A stretch of DNA of 37,694 bases, taken from the NCBI GenBank assembly GCA_002360535.1, contig DEQR01000017.1, positions 1 to 37,694 of the forward strand, written 5' to 3'. Source of the DNA: Thiobacillus sp. UBA3361 (GTDB lineage Bacteria; Pseudomonadota; Gammaproteobacteria; Burkholderiales; Thiobacillaceae). This document shows positions 24,539 through 34,341 of the stretch, piece by piece (within the stretch, counting starts at the first letter, position 1; each line of letters begins with the position of its first letter). Under the pieces are notes generated by a model that was given only the letters and a program-made list of their open reading frames with translations, was not told where the DNA came from and ran no database searches. The position numbers and the translations under genes were made by a program.

Positions 24539-24544
24539 TATACT
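24539..24544 (+). promoter_or_regulatory. Possible -10 element of queA
   Basis: TATACT ends 10 nt before the queA ATG at 24555, so a transcript from here would have a leader of only a few bases. No clear -35 hexamer is visible. If real, queA-tgt mRNA would be nearly leaderless. Confidence 0.35.
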
Positions 24545-24554
24545 CCCGCGCCTC

Positions 24555-25581
24555 ATGCGAACCAGCGATTTCGACTACGACCTCCCGGACGACTTGATCG
24601 CCCGTTTTCCCCTGGCGGAACGCTCCGCCAGCCGCCTGCTGCACGTGGACGGCACGGCCGGCGGCTGGACCGACCGGCGCTTCGCCGACCTGCCCGGCCT
24701 GTTCCGGGCCGGCGACCTGCTGGTGCTCAACGACACCCGCGTCATCAAGGCCCGGCTGCACGGCGTCAAGGACAGCGGCGGACAGGTGGAGGTGATGGTG
24801 GAGCGGGTGCTGGACAACCATGAGGCACTGGCCTTCATGCGCTTCAGCCATGCCCCCAGGCCGGGTTCCCGCCTGCGCCTGGCCGACGCCATCCCGGCCA
24901 CGGTGCTGGAGCGCCGGGATGACCTGTTCCGGCTGGAATTCGATCCGGCCCGTACCGTGCTGGAGTGGCTGGAGGCCCACGGCGAAGTGCCCCTGCCCCC
25001 CTACATCGACCGGCCGGCGGAGGCGGAAGACGCGGCCCGCTACCAGACCGTCTATGCCGCCCGGCCCGGCGCCGTGGCCGCACCCACCGCCGGCCTGCAT
25101 TTCGATGACGGCCTGCTCGCCCGCCTGGCGGCCTTGGGCGTGGCCACGGCCCGTGTCACCCTGCACGTGGGCGCCGGCACCTGGCAGCCCATGCGCGCGG
25201 AGACCCTCGCCGAGCACCGCATGCACAGCGAGCGCTACAGCATCCCGCCGGAGACCGTGGCGGCCATCCGCAAGACCCGAGAGCGTGGCGGCCGGGTCTG
25301 CGCCGTGGGCACCACCAGCCTGCGCGCCCTGGAGTCCGCCGCCCTGGCGGGCGATCTGCGCGCCGGCGAGGGGGAGACCGACCTGTTCATCACCCCCGGC
25401 TACCGCTTCCGGGTGGTGGACCGGCTGATCACCAACTTCCACCTGCCCCGCTCCACCCTGTTCATGCTGGTGTGCGCCTTCGGCGGCATGGCGCTGATGA
25501 AGGCGGCCTATGCCCATGCGGTGGCGCAGCGCTACCGCTTCTTCAGCTACGGGGACGCCTCGCTCATCGAAAGGGCGGACC

Positions 25582-25592
<11 letters not shown>
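24555..25592 (+). CDS. queA: S-adenosylmethionine:tRNA ribosyltransferase-isomerase
   Basis: This 345-residue enzyme forms epoxyqueuosine on tRNA by transferring and isomerising ribose from SAM, the step after Tgt in queuosine synthesis. The N-terminus FDYDLPDDLIARFPLAERSA, split as DYDLPDDLIA and FPLAERSASRLL, is typical. HVGAGTWQPMRAE, VGTTSLRALES and DLFITPGYRF are further family landmarks. The ATG at 24555 is the start of family-like sequence. The gene overlaps tgt by 11 nt, so the two queuosine genes are tightly coupled. Confidence 0.96.
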
Positions 25593-26850
<1,258 letters not shown>

Positions 26851-26862
26851 CAGGCCCCATGC

Positions 26863-26868
26863 TAGAAT
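26863..26868 (+). promoter_or_regulatory. Possible -10 element of yajC-secDF
   Basis: TAGAAT lies 26 nt before the yajC ATG, in the 43-nt gap after tgt. No clear -35 hexamer was found. The Sec genes may also be served by read-through from queA-tgt. Confidence 0.3.
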
Positions 26869-26893
26869 CGCTCGATTTTTCGAGGAGCACTTC

Positions 26894-27214
26894 ATGATCA
26901 TCAGCCCCGCCTACGCCGCGCCGGCCGCCGAGCAGCCGGACCCCATCATGAGCTTCCTGCCGCTCATCGTCATCTTCGTCATCTTCTACTTCCTGATCAT
27001 CCGTCCCCAGATGAAGCGGGCCAAGGACCAGAAGAAGATGCAGGAGGCCCTGCAGAAGGGCGACGAGGTAATCACCTCCGGCGGCCAGCTGGGCCGGGTG
27101 GTGAAGATCAGCGACCAGTACGTCACCCTGGACATCGGCGGCGGCACGGAAACCATCTTCCAGCGCGGCACCATCCAGACCGTCCTGCCCAAGGGCACCA
27201 TGAAGGACCTGTAA
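26894..27214 (+). CDS. yajC: Sec translocase accessory subunit YajC
   Basis: This 106-residue inner-membrane protein binds SecDF in the holo-translocon. One membrane helix (about residues 20-37, LPLIVIFVIFYFLIIRPQ) is followed by a basic, soluble domain with GDEVITSGGQLGRVVKI, the family signature. CGAGGAGC precedes the ATG at 26894, which fixes the start within a longer open frame. The order tgt-yajC-secD-secF is standard in proteobacteria. Confidence 0.96.
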   Translation: MIISPAYAAPAAEQPDPIMSFLPLIVIFVIFYFLIIRPQMKRAKDQKKMQEALQKGDEVITSGGQLGRVVKISDQYVTLDIGGGTETIFQRGTIQTVLPKGTMKDL

Positions 27215-27245
27215 TCCAAGTCAGGAGCGGCGTTGTTGCCTTTCT

Positions 27246-27281
27246 CTGATCCCTGATGCCTGACCTCCGATCCCTGCCGCC
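27246..27281 (+). repeat. Five degenerate 7-bp units touching the secD start codon
   Basis: CTGATCC, CTGATGC, CTGACCT, CCGATCC and CTGCCGC follow one another with a strict 7-nt period and end 1 nt before the secD ATG. They replace the usual Shine-Dalgarno region. The unit matches the CTGANNN core of the 21-copy array. Confidence 0.6.
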
Positions 27282-29108
27282 ATGAACCGCTACCCCCTCT
27301 GGAAATACCTGGCCATCGCCATCGCCCTGGTGATCGGCTTCGTCTATACCCTGCCCAATTTCTTCGGCGAGGTGCCCGCGGTCCAAGTCTCGCCCCTGCG
27401 CACCACCGAAAAGGTGGATACCGCCTTTTTGCAGCGGGTGGAGACGGCCCTGGGCCAGGCGGGCGTCGCCAGCAGCGGCATCGCCATGGACGCGCGCAGC
27501 GTCAAGGTCCGCTTCGCCGACACCGATACCCAGCTGAAGGCCAAGGACGTGTTGCAGGGCACCCTGGGCAACAACTACACGGTCGCCCTGAACCTGCTCC
27601 CGGCCTCGCCGGGCTGGCTGTCCGGACTGGGCGCGCTGCCCATGTACCTGGGCCTGGACCTGCGCGGCGGGGTGCACTTCCTGCTCCAGGTGGACATGCC
27701 CAAGGCCCTGGAAAAGGCGGCCGAACGCTATCAGGGTGATATCCGCACCACCCTGCGGGAAAAGAAAGTCCGCTACGCCGGCATCTCCCGGGAAGGGGAT
27801 CAGGTGAAGCTGCGCTTCCGCGACACGGAGACCCGCGACGCGGCCCGGGCCGAAATCGAGAAGAACTACCCCGAGCTGCGCGTGGAAGAAACCCTGAGCG
27901 GCGAGGACCATATCCTGTCCGCCGGCCTCACCCCGCAGGCCCAGGTGAAGACCCAGGAATCGGCCCTGCAGCAGAACCTGCTCACCCTGCGCAACCGGGT
28001 CAACGAACTGGGCGTGGCCGAACCGGTGATCCAGCAGCAAGGCGCAGACCGGGTCGTGGTGCAACTGCCCGGCGTGCAGGACACCGCCAAGGCCAAGGAG
28101 ATCCTCGGCCGCACCGCCACCCTCGAAGTGCGCATGGTCGATGAAGAGGCCATGAGCGACCCGGCCCGCATGCAGTCCGCGGTCGCCGGCCAGGTGCCCT
28201 TCGGCGACGAGCTCTACTATGAGCGCCAGGGTCCGCCCATCCTGGTCAAGAAGGCCGTGGTGCTGACCGGCGAATACATCACCGATGCACAGCCCGGCTT
28301 CGACAACAACGGCCAGTCCGCGGTGCACATCAACCTGGACGGCCGGGGCGCCCGCATCTTCAAGAACGTCACCCGCGAGAACGTGGGCAAGCGCATGGCC
28401 ATCCTGCTCATCGAGAAGGGCCGCACCGAGGTGGTCACCGCCCCGGTGATCCGGGAGGAGATCGGCGGCGGACGGGTGCAGATCACCGGCATGGACAGCG
28501 TGGAGGAGTCGCGCGACGTGGCCCTGCTGCTGCGCGCCGGTGCCCTCGCCGCGCCCATGGAGATCGTGGAGGAGCGCACCGTCGGCCCCAGCCTGGGCAA
28601 GGACAACATCGAGAAGGGCTTCAACTCCACCCTGATCGGCTTCGCCCTCATCGCCGCCTTCATGCTGGTTTACTACCAGGGCTTCGGCCTGGTGTCGGTG
28701 CTCGCCCTGGCCACCAACATGTTCCTGTTGGTGGCCCTGCTGTCCATGCTGCAGGCCACCCTGACCCTGCCCGGCATCGCCGGTATCGCCCTCACCCTGG
28801 GTATGGCCATCGACGCCAACGTGATCATCGCCGAGCGCATCCGTGAGGAGATCAGGAACGGCAACTCTCCCCAAACAGCCATCTTCGCCGGTTACGACCG
28901 GGCCTGGGACACCATCCTGGACTCCAACGTCACCACCCTGATCGCCGGCATCGCCCTGTTCTGGCTGGGCAGCGGGCCGGTGCGGGGCTTCGCCGTTGTG
29001 CTCTGCCTGGGCATTCTCACCTCCATGTTCAGCGCGGTGATGGTCTCCCGGGCCATGGTCAATCTCAGCTACGGCCAGGCCAAGCGCCTGACCAAGGTCT
29101 CCATCTGA
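27282..29108 (+). CDS. secD: Protein translocase subunit SecD
   Basis: This 608-residue inner-membrane protein works with SecF to pull secreted proteins across the membrane using the proton gradient. It has an N-terminal membrane helix, the motif LGLDLRGGVHFLLQVD at 123-138, a large periplasmic domain, and about five C-terminal membrane segments with GIALTLGMAIDANVIIAERI. The ATG is preceded by degenerate 7-bp repeats rather than a ribosome site. secF begins 13 nt after the stop. Confidence 0.97.
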   Translation: MNRYPLWKYLAIAIALVIGFVYTLPNFFGEVPAVQVSPLRTTEKVDTAFLQRVETALGQAGVASSGIAMDARSVKVRFADTDTQLKAKDVLQGTLGNNYTVALNLLPASPGWLSGLGALPMYLGLDLRGGVHFLLQVDMPKALEKAAERYQGDIRTTLREKKVRYAGISREGDQVKLRFRDTETRDAARAEIEKNYPELRVEETLSGEDHILSAGLTPQAQVKTQESALQQNLLTLRNRVNELGVAEPVIQQQGADRVVVQLPGVQDTAKAKEILGRTATLEVRMVDEEAMSDPARMQSAVAGQVPFGDELYYERQGPPILVKKAVVLTGEYITDAQPGFDNNGQSAVHINLDGRGARIFKNVTRENVGKRMAILLIEKGRTEVVTAPVIREEIGGGRVQITGMDSVEESRDVALLLRAGALAAPMEIVEERTVGPSLGKDNIEKGFNSTLIGFALIAAFMLVYYQGFGLVSVLALATNMFLLVALLSMLQATLTLPGIAGIALTLGMAIDANVIIAERIREEIRNGNSPQTAIFAGYDRAWDTILDSNVTTLIAGIALFWLGSGPVRGFAVVLCLGILTSMFSAVMVSRAMVNLSYGQAKRLTKVSI

Positions 29109-29121
29109 TCGGGGGCACGAC

Positions 29122-30054
29122 ATGATCGAACTGTTCCACCTCAAGCGCGACATCCCCTTCATGCGCTGGGCGCGCAGCACCATCTTCTTCTCCGTGGCCT
29201 TCATCGTCGCCGCCGTCGCCCTGCTGGCCACCAAGGGCCTCAACCTGGGCGTCGATTTCACCGGCGGCACGCTGATGGAGATCGGCTACCCCACCGCCGC
29301 CGACATCCCCGCCATCCGCAACCATCTGGCGAAGAACGGCTATGCCGACGCCCAAGTGCAGAACTTCGGCACCTCCACGGATGTGCTGGTGCGCCTGCCG
29401 GTGAAGCCCAACGTCACCTCGGCCCAGCTTTCGGAAAAGGTCATGGCCATCCTGAAGCAGGCCGATCCCCGGGCGGAGATGCGCCGGGTGGAGTTTGTCG
29501 GGCCGCAGGTGGGCAACGAGCTGTTCGAGGACGGCGCCCTGGCCTTGCTGGTGGTCTCCCTGGGCATCGTGCTGTACCTGGCCATGCGCTTCGAATGGCG
29601 CTTCGCGGTGGGGGCCATCTTCGCCACCGCCCACGACATCTTCATCATCCTGGGGGTATGGTCCCTGTTCCAGTGGGAGTTCTCCCTCACCGTGCTGGCG
29701 GCGGTGCTGGCCATCCTGGGCTACTCGGTGAACGACACCGTGGTGGTGTTCGACCGGATACGGGAGAACTTCAAGAAGACTCGCTCCGACAACGTGGCGG
29801 CCATCATGGACAACGCCAAGACCGCCACCCTGTCCCGTACCATCCTCACCAGCGGTCTGACCCAGCTGATGGTGCTGGCCATGCTGATCTGGGGCGGCGA
29901 GGTGCTGCACGGCTTCGCCCTGGCCCTGACCATCGGCATCGTCGTCGGCACCTATTCCTCGGTGCTGGTGGCCAGCCCCATCGTCATGTGGCTGGGCGTA
30001 TCCCGGCAGGACTTCATCAAGCCGGTGAAGCCGGAGTCCGGCGCCGTCGTGTAA
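29122..30054 (+). CDS. secF: Protein translocase subunit SecF
   Basis: This 310-residue partner of SecD has six membrane segments. GVDFTGGTLMEI near residue 50 and ILGYSVNDTVVVFDRIRENF near residue 205 are the diagnostic motifs. It ends 13 nt before the DedA gene, so yajC-secD-secF-dedA probably form one operon. Confidence 0.97.
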   Translation: MIELFHLKRDIPFMRWARSTIFFSVAFIVAAVALLATKGLNLGVDFTGGTLMEIGYPTAADIPAIRNHLAKNGYADAQVQNFGTSTDVLVRLPVKPNVTSAQLSEKVMAILKQADPRAEMRRVEFVGPQVGNELFEDGALALLVVSLGIVLYLAMRFEWRFAVGAIFATAHDIFIILGVWSLFQWEFSLTVLAAVLAILGYSVNDTVVVFDRIRENFKKTRSDNVAAIMDNAKTATLSRTILTSGLTQLMVLAMLIWGGEVLHGFALALTIGIVVGTYSSVLVASPIVMWLGVSRQDFIKPVKPESGAVV

Positions 30055-30067
30055 AGGCCCCGCGGTC

Positions 30068-30712
30068 GTGGAACTGCTCGCCCAATTCATCGACCTGTTC
30101 CTGCATCTGGACCGGCACCTGGCCCTTTTCGTGGCCCAGCACGGGGCCTGGGTGTATGCCCTGCTGTTCCTGATCGTTTTCATGGAAACGGGCTTCGTGG
30201 TCACCCCCTTCCTGCCCGGTGACTCCCTTCTGTTCGTGGCCGGGGCGGTGGCCGCCGCGGGCGGCATGGAGATCCAGTGGGTGATGCTGACCCTGGTGGC
30301 TGCCGCCCTGTGCGGCGACAACGTGAACTACTGGGTCGGCCGCTTCCTGGGGCCACGGATGTTCCGCTTCGAGGGCAGCCGCTGGCTGAAGAAGGACAAC
30401 CTGGACCGCACCCACGCCTTCATGGAGCGGCACGGCCCCAAGGCCATCATCATCGCCCGCTTCGTGCCCATCGTGCGCACCTTCGTGCCCTTCGTGTGCG
30501 GGGTGGGTCGCCTGACCTATGCCCGCTTCCTGGCCTTCAGCGTGCTCGGCGCCCTGCTCTGGGTCGGCCTGCTGGTGCCCCTGGGCTATTTCTTCGGCAA
30601 CCTGCCGGCGGTGAAGAGCAATCTGTCCGTCGCCATCCTGGGCATCGTCTTCCTGTCCATCCTGCCTGGCATCGTCGAGTTCCTGAAACAGCGGCGCGCC
30701 CGCGCCGCCTGA
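30068..30712 (+). CDS. DedA/VTT-family membrane protein
   Basis: This 214-residue inner-membrane protein starts at a GTG. Family features are METGFVVTPFLPGDSLLF (conserved Glu and Pro-Gly-Asp), GDNVNYWVGRFLG and RFVPIVRTFVPFVCGVGRL with its essential Arg residues. DedA proteins help recycle undecaprenyl phosphate or move lipids and support proton-dependent homeostasis; which applies here is not clear. It lies between secF and a glutamine amidotransferase gene, with gaps of 13 and 8 nt. Confidence 0.9.
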   Translation: MELLAQFIDLFLHLDRHLALFVAQHGAWVYALLFLIVFMETGFVVTPFLPGDSLLFVAGAVAAAGGMEIQWVMLTLVAAALCGDNVNYWVGRFLGPRMFRFEGSRWLKKDNLDRTHAFMERHGPKAIIIARFVPIVRTFVPFVCGVGRLTYARFLAFSVLGALLWVGLLVPLGYFFGNLPAVKSNLSVAILGIVFLSILPGIVEFLKQRRARAA

Positions 30713-30720
30713 GGTTGGCG

Positions 30721-31440
30721 GTGAAGCCCCTGGTCCTGTTCAAGGTGGGCGGCACCTTTCCCGACCTGGCCGCGCGCCTGGGCGACTTTGAAGACTGGTT
30801 CGCCCGCGGCCTGGGCCTCTGCCCCCCCGAACTGGGCATCCTGGACATCACCCGCGGCGGCGCCCTGCCCGACCCGGCGCGCATCCGCGGCGCCGTCATC
30901 ACCGGCTCCCATGCCATGGTCACCGAGCGCAGCGACTGGAGCGAAGCCCTGGCCGAATGGCTGCGGAGCGCAGTGCCGGCCGGCCTGCCGGTGCTGGGGG
31001 TGTGCTACGGCCATCAGCTGCTGGCCCAGGCCCTGGGTGGCGCGGTGGACTACCTGCCCGGCGTGCCGGAGGTGGGCACGGTGCCCGTCCGCCTGACCCC
31101 GGCGGGGCGTGCCGATGCCCTGCTGGGCGGCCTGTCCCAGGTCTTCGCCGCCCACGCCACCCATGCCCAGTCCGTGCGCTGTCTGCCGCCGGGCGCGGTG
31201 CACCTGGCCGAAAACGACGTCGAGCCCCACCATGCCTTCCGGGTGGGCGAGCGGGCCTGGGGCGTGCAGTTCCATCCCGAATTCGACCGCGAGGTGATGC
31301 TGGCCTATGTGGATTACCGCATGGCTCGCTGCGAGAACCCGCAGCGGGATTGGCCGTCCATCCGCGCCGCCGTGACCGACACGCCCGAGCCGGCCGGGCT
31401 GCTCAAGCGCTTCCTGGCCATCGCCGACACGGCGCCCTGA
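30721..31440 (+). CDS. Class I glutamine amidotransferase-like protein
   Basis: From the GTG at 30721 the protein has 239 residues. The nucleophile is in VLGVCYGHQLLAQALGG, and the His-Glu pair in GVQFHPEFD. The start VKPLVLFKVGGTFPDLA and GDFEDWF match the small stand-alone GuaA-like amidotransferases (YfeJ-type), whose acceptor substrate is unknown. A TTG two codons upstream is another possible start. It ends the sec-dedA gene string and converges on the unknown gene with 1 nt between stops. Confidence 0.87.
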   Translation: MKPLVLFKVGGTFPDLAARLGDFEDWFARGLGLCPPELGILDITRGGALPDPARIRGAVITGSHAMVTERSDWSEALAEWLRSAVPAGLPVLGVCYGHQLLAQALGGAVDYLPGVPEVGTVPVRLTPAGRADALLGGLSQVFAAHATHAQSVRCLPPGAVHLAENDVEPHHAFRVGERAWGVQFHPEFDREVMLAYVDYRMARCENPQRDWPSIRAAVTDTPEPAGLLKRFLAIADTAP

Positions 31441-31441
31441 A

Positions 31442-32578
31442 TCAGGCGGGCGGTGTCTCCGGCCGGGCCTCGGCCATACCCTCGGCGTAGGCGCGCAGGG
31501 TGTCGGCCCGGTTGCGTTCGGCGGCCTTGGCCGCGTCCCGGCACAGGGCCTTGATCCAGATGTCACCGGCGCCGGCGCCCAGGGCATTGCGCTCCTCGGC
31601 CTCGGCGAAGCGGGGGTAGAACAGACGCCGGGTGCGCCGGGCGTCGAACCAGTAGGCATTGGCCGCGGCGTATTCGTAACCGAAGGGCAGCAGGGCGGCG
31701 GCGAATTCCGGCCCCTGGGGATAGCCCTCGCCACCCCCCGCCGCGCCGATGAAACCGGCCTCAGACAACCGGGCGACCAGGCGGGCTGCCTCACGTAAAT
31801 GGCAATGGGCCACGTAAAGATAGTGGCTGCGGCGCAGGGTCCAGGCGGTCTGGCCCGTCTCGTCCACCTCCCGCACCGGCAGTTCGGCGGCCGGGGTGCC
31901 CAGGGCGTTCACATGGTGCAGCACCAGACCCGCCGGGTGACTCAGCATGGGCGGGTTGCGGCCCTCCAGGTAGTTCACCACGCTGAAGCCCAGCCGCAGA
32001 TAGCCCTTGATCTCCGTGCGCAGGCCGGCATCCCCGGCCATGGCCTTGTGCAGGGCGAATAGGTCGCCGAGCCGGTCGGCGGCCACCGGCAGGACCAGGG
32101 CGAGCAGGTAACCGTCCGGGAAGACCGCCCCCACCGGGTCTTCCTCCCGCGGCGGGAAAACGCGCAGGTTGTAGCGCGCCTCCAGGTCCTCGCCCAACTT
32201 GTCCCACCACTCCTTGGGATAGGTCTGGCGCAACAGGTGCAGCAGGTCGGCGAAGCGCTCGGCGCCCACCAGCGACAGCCCGGACAGGCCGGCGAACTGC
32301 TGCTCCACCCCCAGCAGGCCTCCGGCGCACTTGACGCGCAGGCTCGGGCCGTCGGCATCGCGCCATTCGGCGGACCAGCCCTTGGCATCGGTGACGAAGC
32401 TGTCGGCCACCAGGTCGCCCAGCAGCAGCCGGGGCGGCAGGTCGGCGGCGCTTTTCACCTCGCCCGGTGCCACCGCTGGCAGACGGACGGGGCGCTCCAC
32501 CACGGGCAGGGGGATCAGCTTGGGAAAGGCCGGCGCGGGGCCGGCCGCGTCGGGCGGCGTCGGTTTGTTCTCGTCCAT
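31442..32578 (-). CDS. Unrecognised soluble protein
   Basis: I do not recognise this 378-residue protein. The N-terminal 45 residues are Pro-rich and probably disordered. The rest looks globular, with many aromatic residues (EWWDKLGEDLEARYNLR, FGYEYAAANAYWFD) and no signal peptide, membrane segment or known motif. Base composition and codon use look like the neighbours. It lies 9 nt after recO, in the place that pdxJ often occupies in betaproteobacteria, and is probably co-transcribed with it. A role linked to recO is not implied by that alone. Confidence 0.75.
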   Translation of the reverse strand: MDENKPTPPDAAGPAPAFPKLIPLPVVERPVRLPAVAPGEVKSAADLPPRLLLGDLVADSFVTDAKGWSAEWRDADGPSLRVKCAGGLLGVEQQFAGLSGLSLVGAERFADLLHLLRQTYPKEWWDKLGEDLEARYNLRVFPPREEDPVGAVFPDGYLLALVLPVAADRLGDLFALHKAMAGDAGLRTEIKGYLRLGFSVVNYLEGRNPPMLSHPAGLVLHHVNALGTPAAELPVREVDETGQTAWTLRRSHYLYVAHCHLREAARLVARLSEAGFIGAAGGGEGYPQGPEFAAALLPFGYEYAAANAYWFDARRTRRLFYPRFAEAEERNALGAGAGDIWIKALCRDAAKAAERNRADTLRAYAEGMAEARPETPPA

Positions 32579-32587
32579 GGGGCGACT

Positions 32588-33310
32588 CTACAAGGCATGC
32601 AGGTCCCGCAACAACTGCCTGGTGAGCAGGGGTTTGTCGTTCAGGTAATGCTGGATGAGGGCGCGCATGAACTGCTTGGCCTCGGAACGGGTTTCCGGGT
32701 TGTCCCAGCGCCCCGCCGCCATATCCAGCAGCATGCCGCCCGAATAGTGGGGCGTCCCCGCCTCGGCGGGCAGCACCCCTTCGCCGAACACGTAGCGATA
32801 ACGCCCCTCGGGCCGCACCGCCTCGCCGTCGGCCAGACGATCCAGGGTCTGGGCATAGCCCAACTCGGACAGCAGGCCCAGTTCGAAGCGGCGCAGCGCG
32901 GGCTGGGGATCGACGGCCGCATCCCCCACGGGGCCACCGGCCAGCGCCAGGAGGGTGGACTGGTACAGGTCGTAAAGCACCTCATGGGGATCGTCGGTGG
33001 GCAGCAGCCTGAGCAGCAACTCGTTCAGATAGAAGCCGCACATCAGGGCGGTACCCTGGGGCATGGGCTGGCCACCCAGCCATTCGGCGTCATGCAGGGT
33101 GCGCAGGCCGCCCTTGCCGAACCAGGACAGGGCCATGGGCTGGAACGGCAGCAGCCGCGCCTTGAGCGACGACTGGGGCCGCCGCGCGCCGCGCGCCACC
33201 AGGCCCAGGCGGCCGTGGCCGGCGGTGAAGACCTCGACGATCAGGCTGGTCTCGCGCCAGGGCCGGGCGTGCAGGATAAAGCCCGGCTGGTGATCGATGC
33301 GTTCGCTCAT
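32588..33310 (-). CDS. recO: DNA repair protein RecO
   Basis: This 240-residue protein helps RecR load RecA onto SSB-coated single-stranded DNA in RecFOR repair. The N-terminal OB-fold shows GFILHARPWRETSLIVEVFT and GARRPQSSLKARLLPFQP, split here as two landmarks, and the helical C-terminal domain contains FYLNELLLRLLPTDDPHE. The length is normal. The ATG is directly preceded by degenerate 7-bp repeats, and a 122-nt gap with hairpins separates it from era, a wider gap than usual in this operon. Confidence 0.94.
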   Translation of the reverse strand: MSERIDHQPGFILHARPWRETSLIVEVFTAGHGRLGLVARGARRPQSSLKARLLPFQPMALSWFGKGGLRTLHDAEWLGGQPMPQGTALMCGFYLNELLLRLLPTDDPHEVLYDLYQSTLLALAGGPVGDAAVDPQPALRRFELGLLSELGYAQTLDRLADGEAVRPEGRYRYVFGEGVLPAEAGTPHYSGGMLLDMAAGRWDNPETRSEAKQFMRALIQHYLNDKPLLTRQLLRDLHAL

Positions 33311-33330
33311 CAGGGATCAGCGGACAGCCG
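33308..33330 (-). repeat. Degenerate 7-bp units touching the recO start codon
   Basis: On the minus strand CTGTCCG, CTGATCC and CTG run directly into ATG. The spacing and core match the 7-bp family seen before secD and before the glycosylase gene. Only two full units remain, so this could be chance if taken alone. Confidence 0.45.
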
Positions 33331-33337
33331 GACGCAG

Positions 33338-33384
33338 GGCGGCATACCTATGCCGCCGAGCAGTGTCGGCAAAGGATTGCCGAC
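33338..33384. repeat. REP-like double hairpin between era and recO
   Basis: Two hairpins stand side by side: GGCGGCATA/TATGCCGCC (33338-33346, 33349-33357) and GTCGGCAA/TTGCCGAC (33365-33372, 33377-33384). Both stems are perfect. The second type resembles short dispersed intergenic repeats common in proteobacteria. It may act as an mRNA stabiliser or attenuator between era and recO. Confidence 0.7.
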
Positions 33385-33432
33385 CTACGGGAATTGGTTT
33401 ACCAACACCAGGCTTTGAACCCGTCACCTGTC

Positions 33433-34341
33433 TCACTCATAGCCCAGCGACTGCAGCAGCGCCGCGTTGTCCGCCCAGCCCTGCTTGACCTTGACCCAGC
33501 ATTGCAGGAACACCTTACCGTCGAACAGGCGCTCCATGTCCTGGCGGGCCTCGCTGGCGATGCGCTTCATGTGCTCACCGCCCTTGCCCAGCAGCATGGG
33601 CTTGTGGGCGGCGCGATCCACCCAGATGACTACGCCGATGCGGCGCACCCCTTCAGGGGTCTGCTCGAATTTCTCCACCGCCACGTTGACGCCGTAAGGC
33701 ACCTCGTCGCCGGACAGGCGGAATATCTTCTCGCGCACGATCTCGGCGGCCAGGAAACGTTCGCTGCGGTCGGTGATGGCATCGGCCTCGAACATCGGCG
33801 GGGCCTCGGGCAGCCAGGGCCTGAGGATGGCCAGCAGCCGCACCGCGTCCCTGTCCTCCTGGGCGGACAGGGGCACGATCTCGGCGAACTCGCGCCGCTG
33901 CCCCATCTCCGCCAGCCAGGGCAGCAGGCTGGGCTTGTCCCTGACGAGGTCCACCTTGTTGGCCACCAGCACCACCGGCTTGTCCTTGGGCAACAGGGGC
34001 AGCACCCGCTCGTCGGCCTCGGTGAAGCGTCCCGCCTCCACCAGCCACAGCACCAGATCCACCTCGGCCAGCACGTTGGCCACGGTGCGGTTCATGGTCT
34101 GGTTCAGGGCGTTGCGGTGACGGGTCTGGAAGCCCGGCGTGTCAACGAAGACGTACTGGGCATCGGCCTCGGTGCGCACCCCCAGCACCCGGTGGCGGGT
34201 GGTCTGGGGTTTGGCGGAGACGATGCTCACCTTGGCCCCCACCAGGGCATTGATCAGGGTCGATTTGCCCACATTGGGCCGCCCCACCACGGCGATGAAG
34301 CCGGCACGGAAGGCGGTGCCGCCGCCGGACGCTTCGTTCAT
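33433..34341 (-). CDS. era: GTPase Era
   Basis: This 302-residue GTPase binds the 3' end of 16S rRNA and is needed for 30S maturation. G1 is GRPNVGKST, the switch regions include KPQTTRHR, G3 is DTPG and G4 is NKVD; a C-terminal KH domain (KPMLLGKGGEHMKRIA) binds RNA. The ATG at 34341 overlaps the rnc stop as ATGA, which fixes the start within a longer open frame. Confidence 0.97.
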   Translation of the reverse strand: MNEASGGGTAFRAGFIAVVGRPNVGKSTLINALVGAKVSIVSAKPQTTRHRVLGVRTEADAQYVFVDTPGFQTRHRNALNQTMNRTVANVLAEVDLVLWLVEAGRFTEADERVLPLLPKDKPVVLVANKVDLVRDKPSLLPWLAEMGQRREFAEIVPLSAQEDRDAVRLLAILRPWLPEAPPMFEADAITDRSERFLAAEIVREKIFRLSGDEVPYGVNVAVEKFEQTPEGVRRIGVVIWVDRAAHKPMLLGKGGEHMKRIASEARQDMERLFDGKVFLQCWVKVKQGWADNAALLQSLGYE

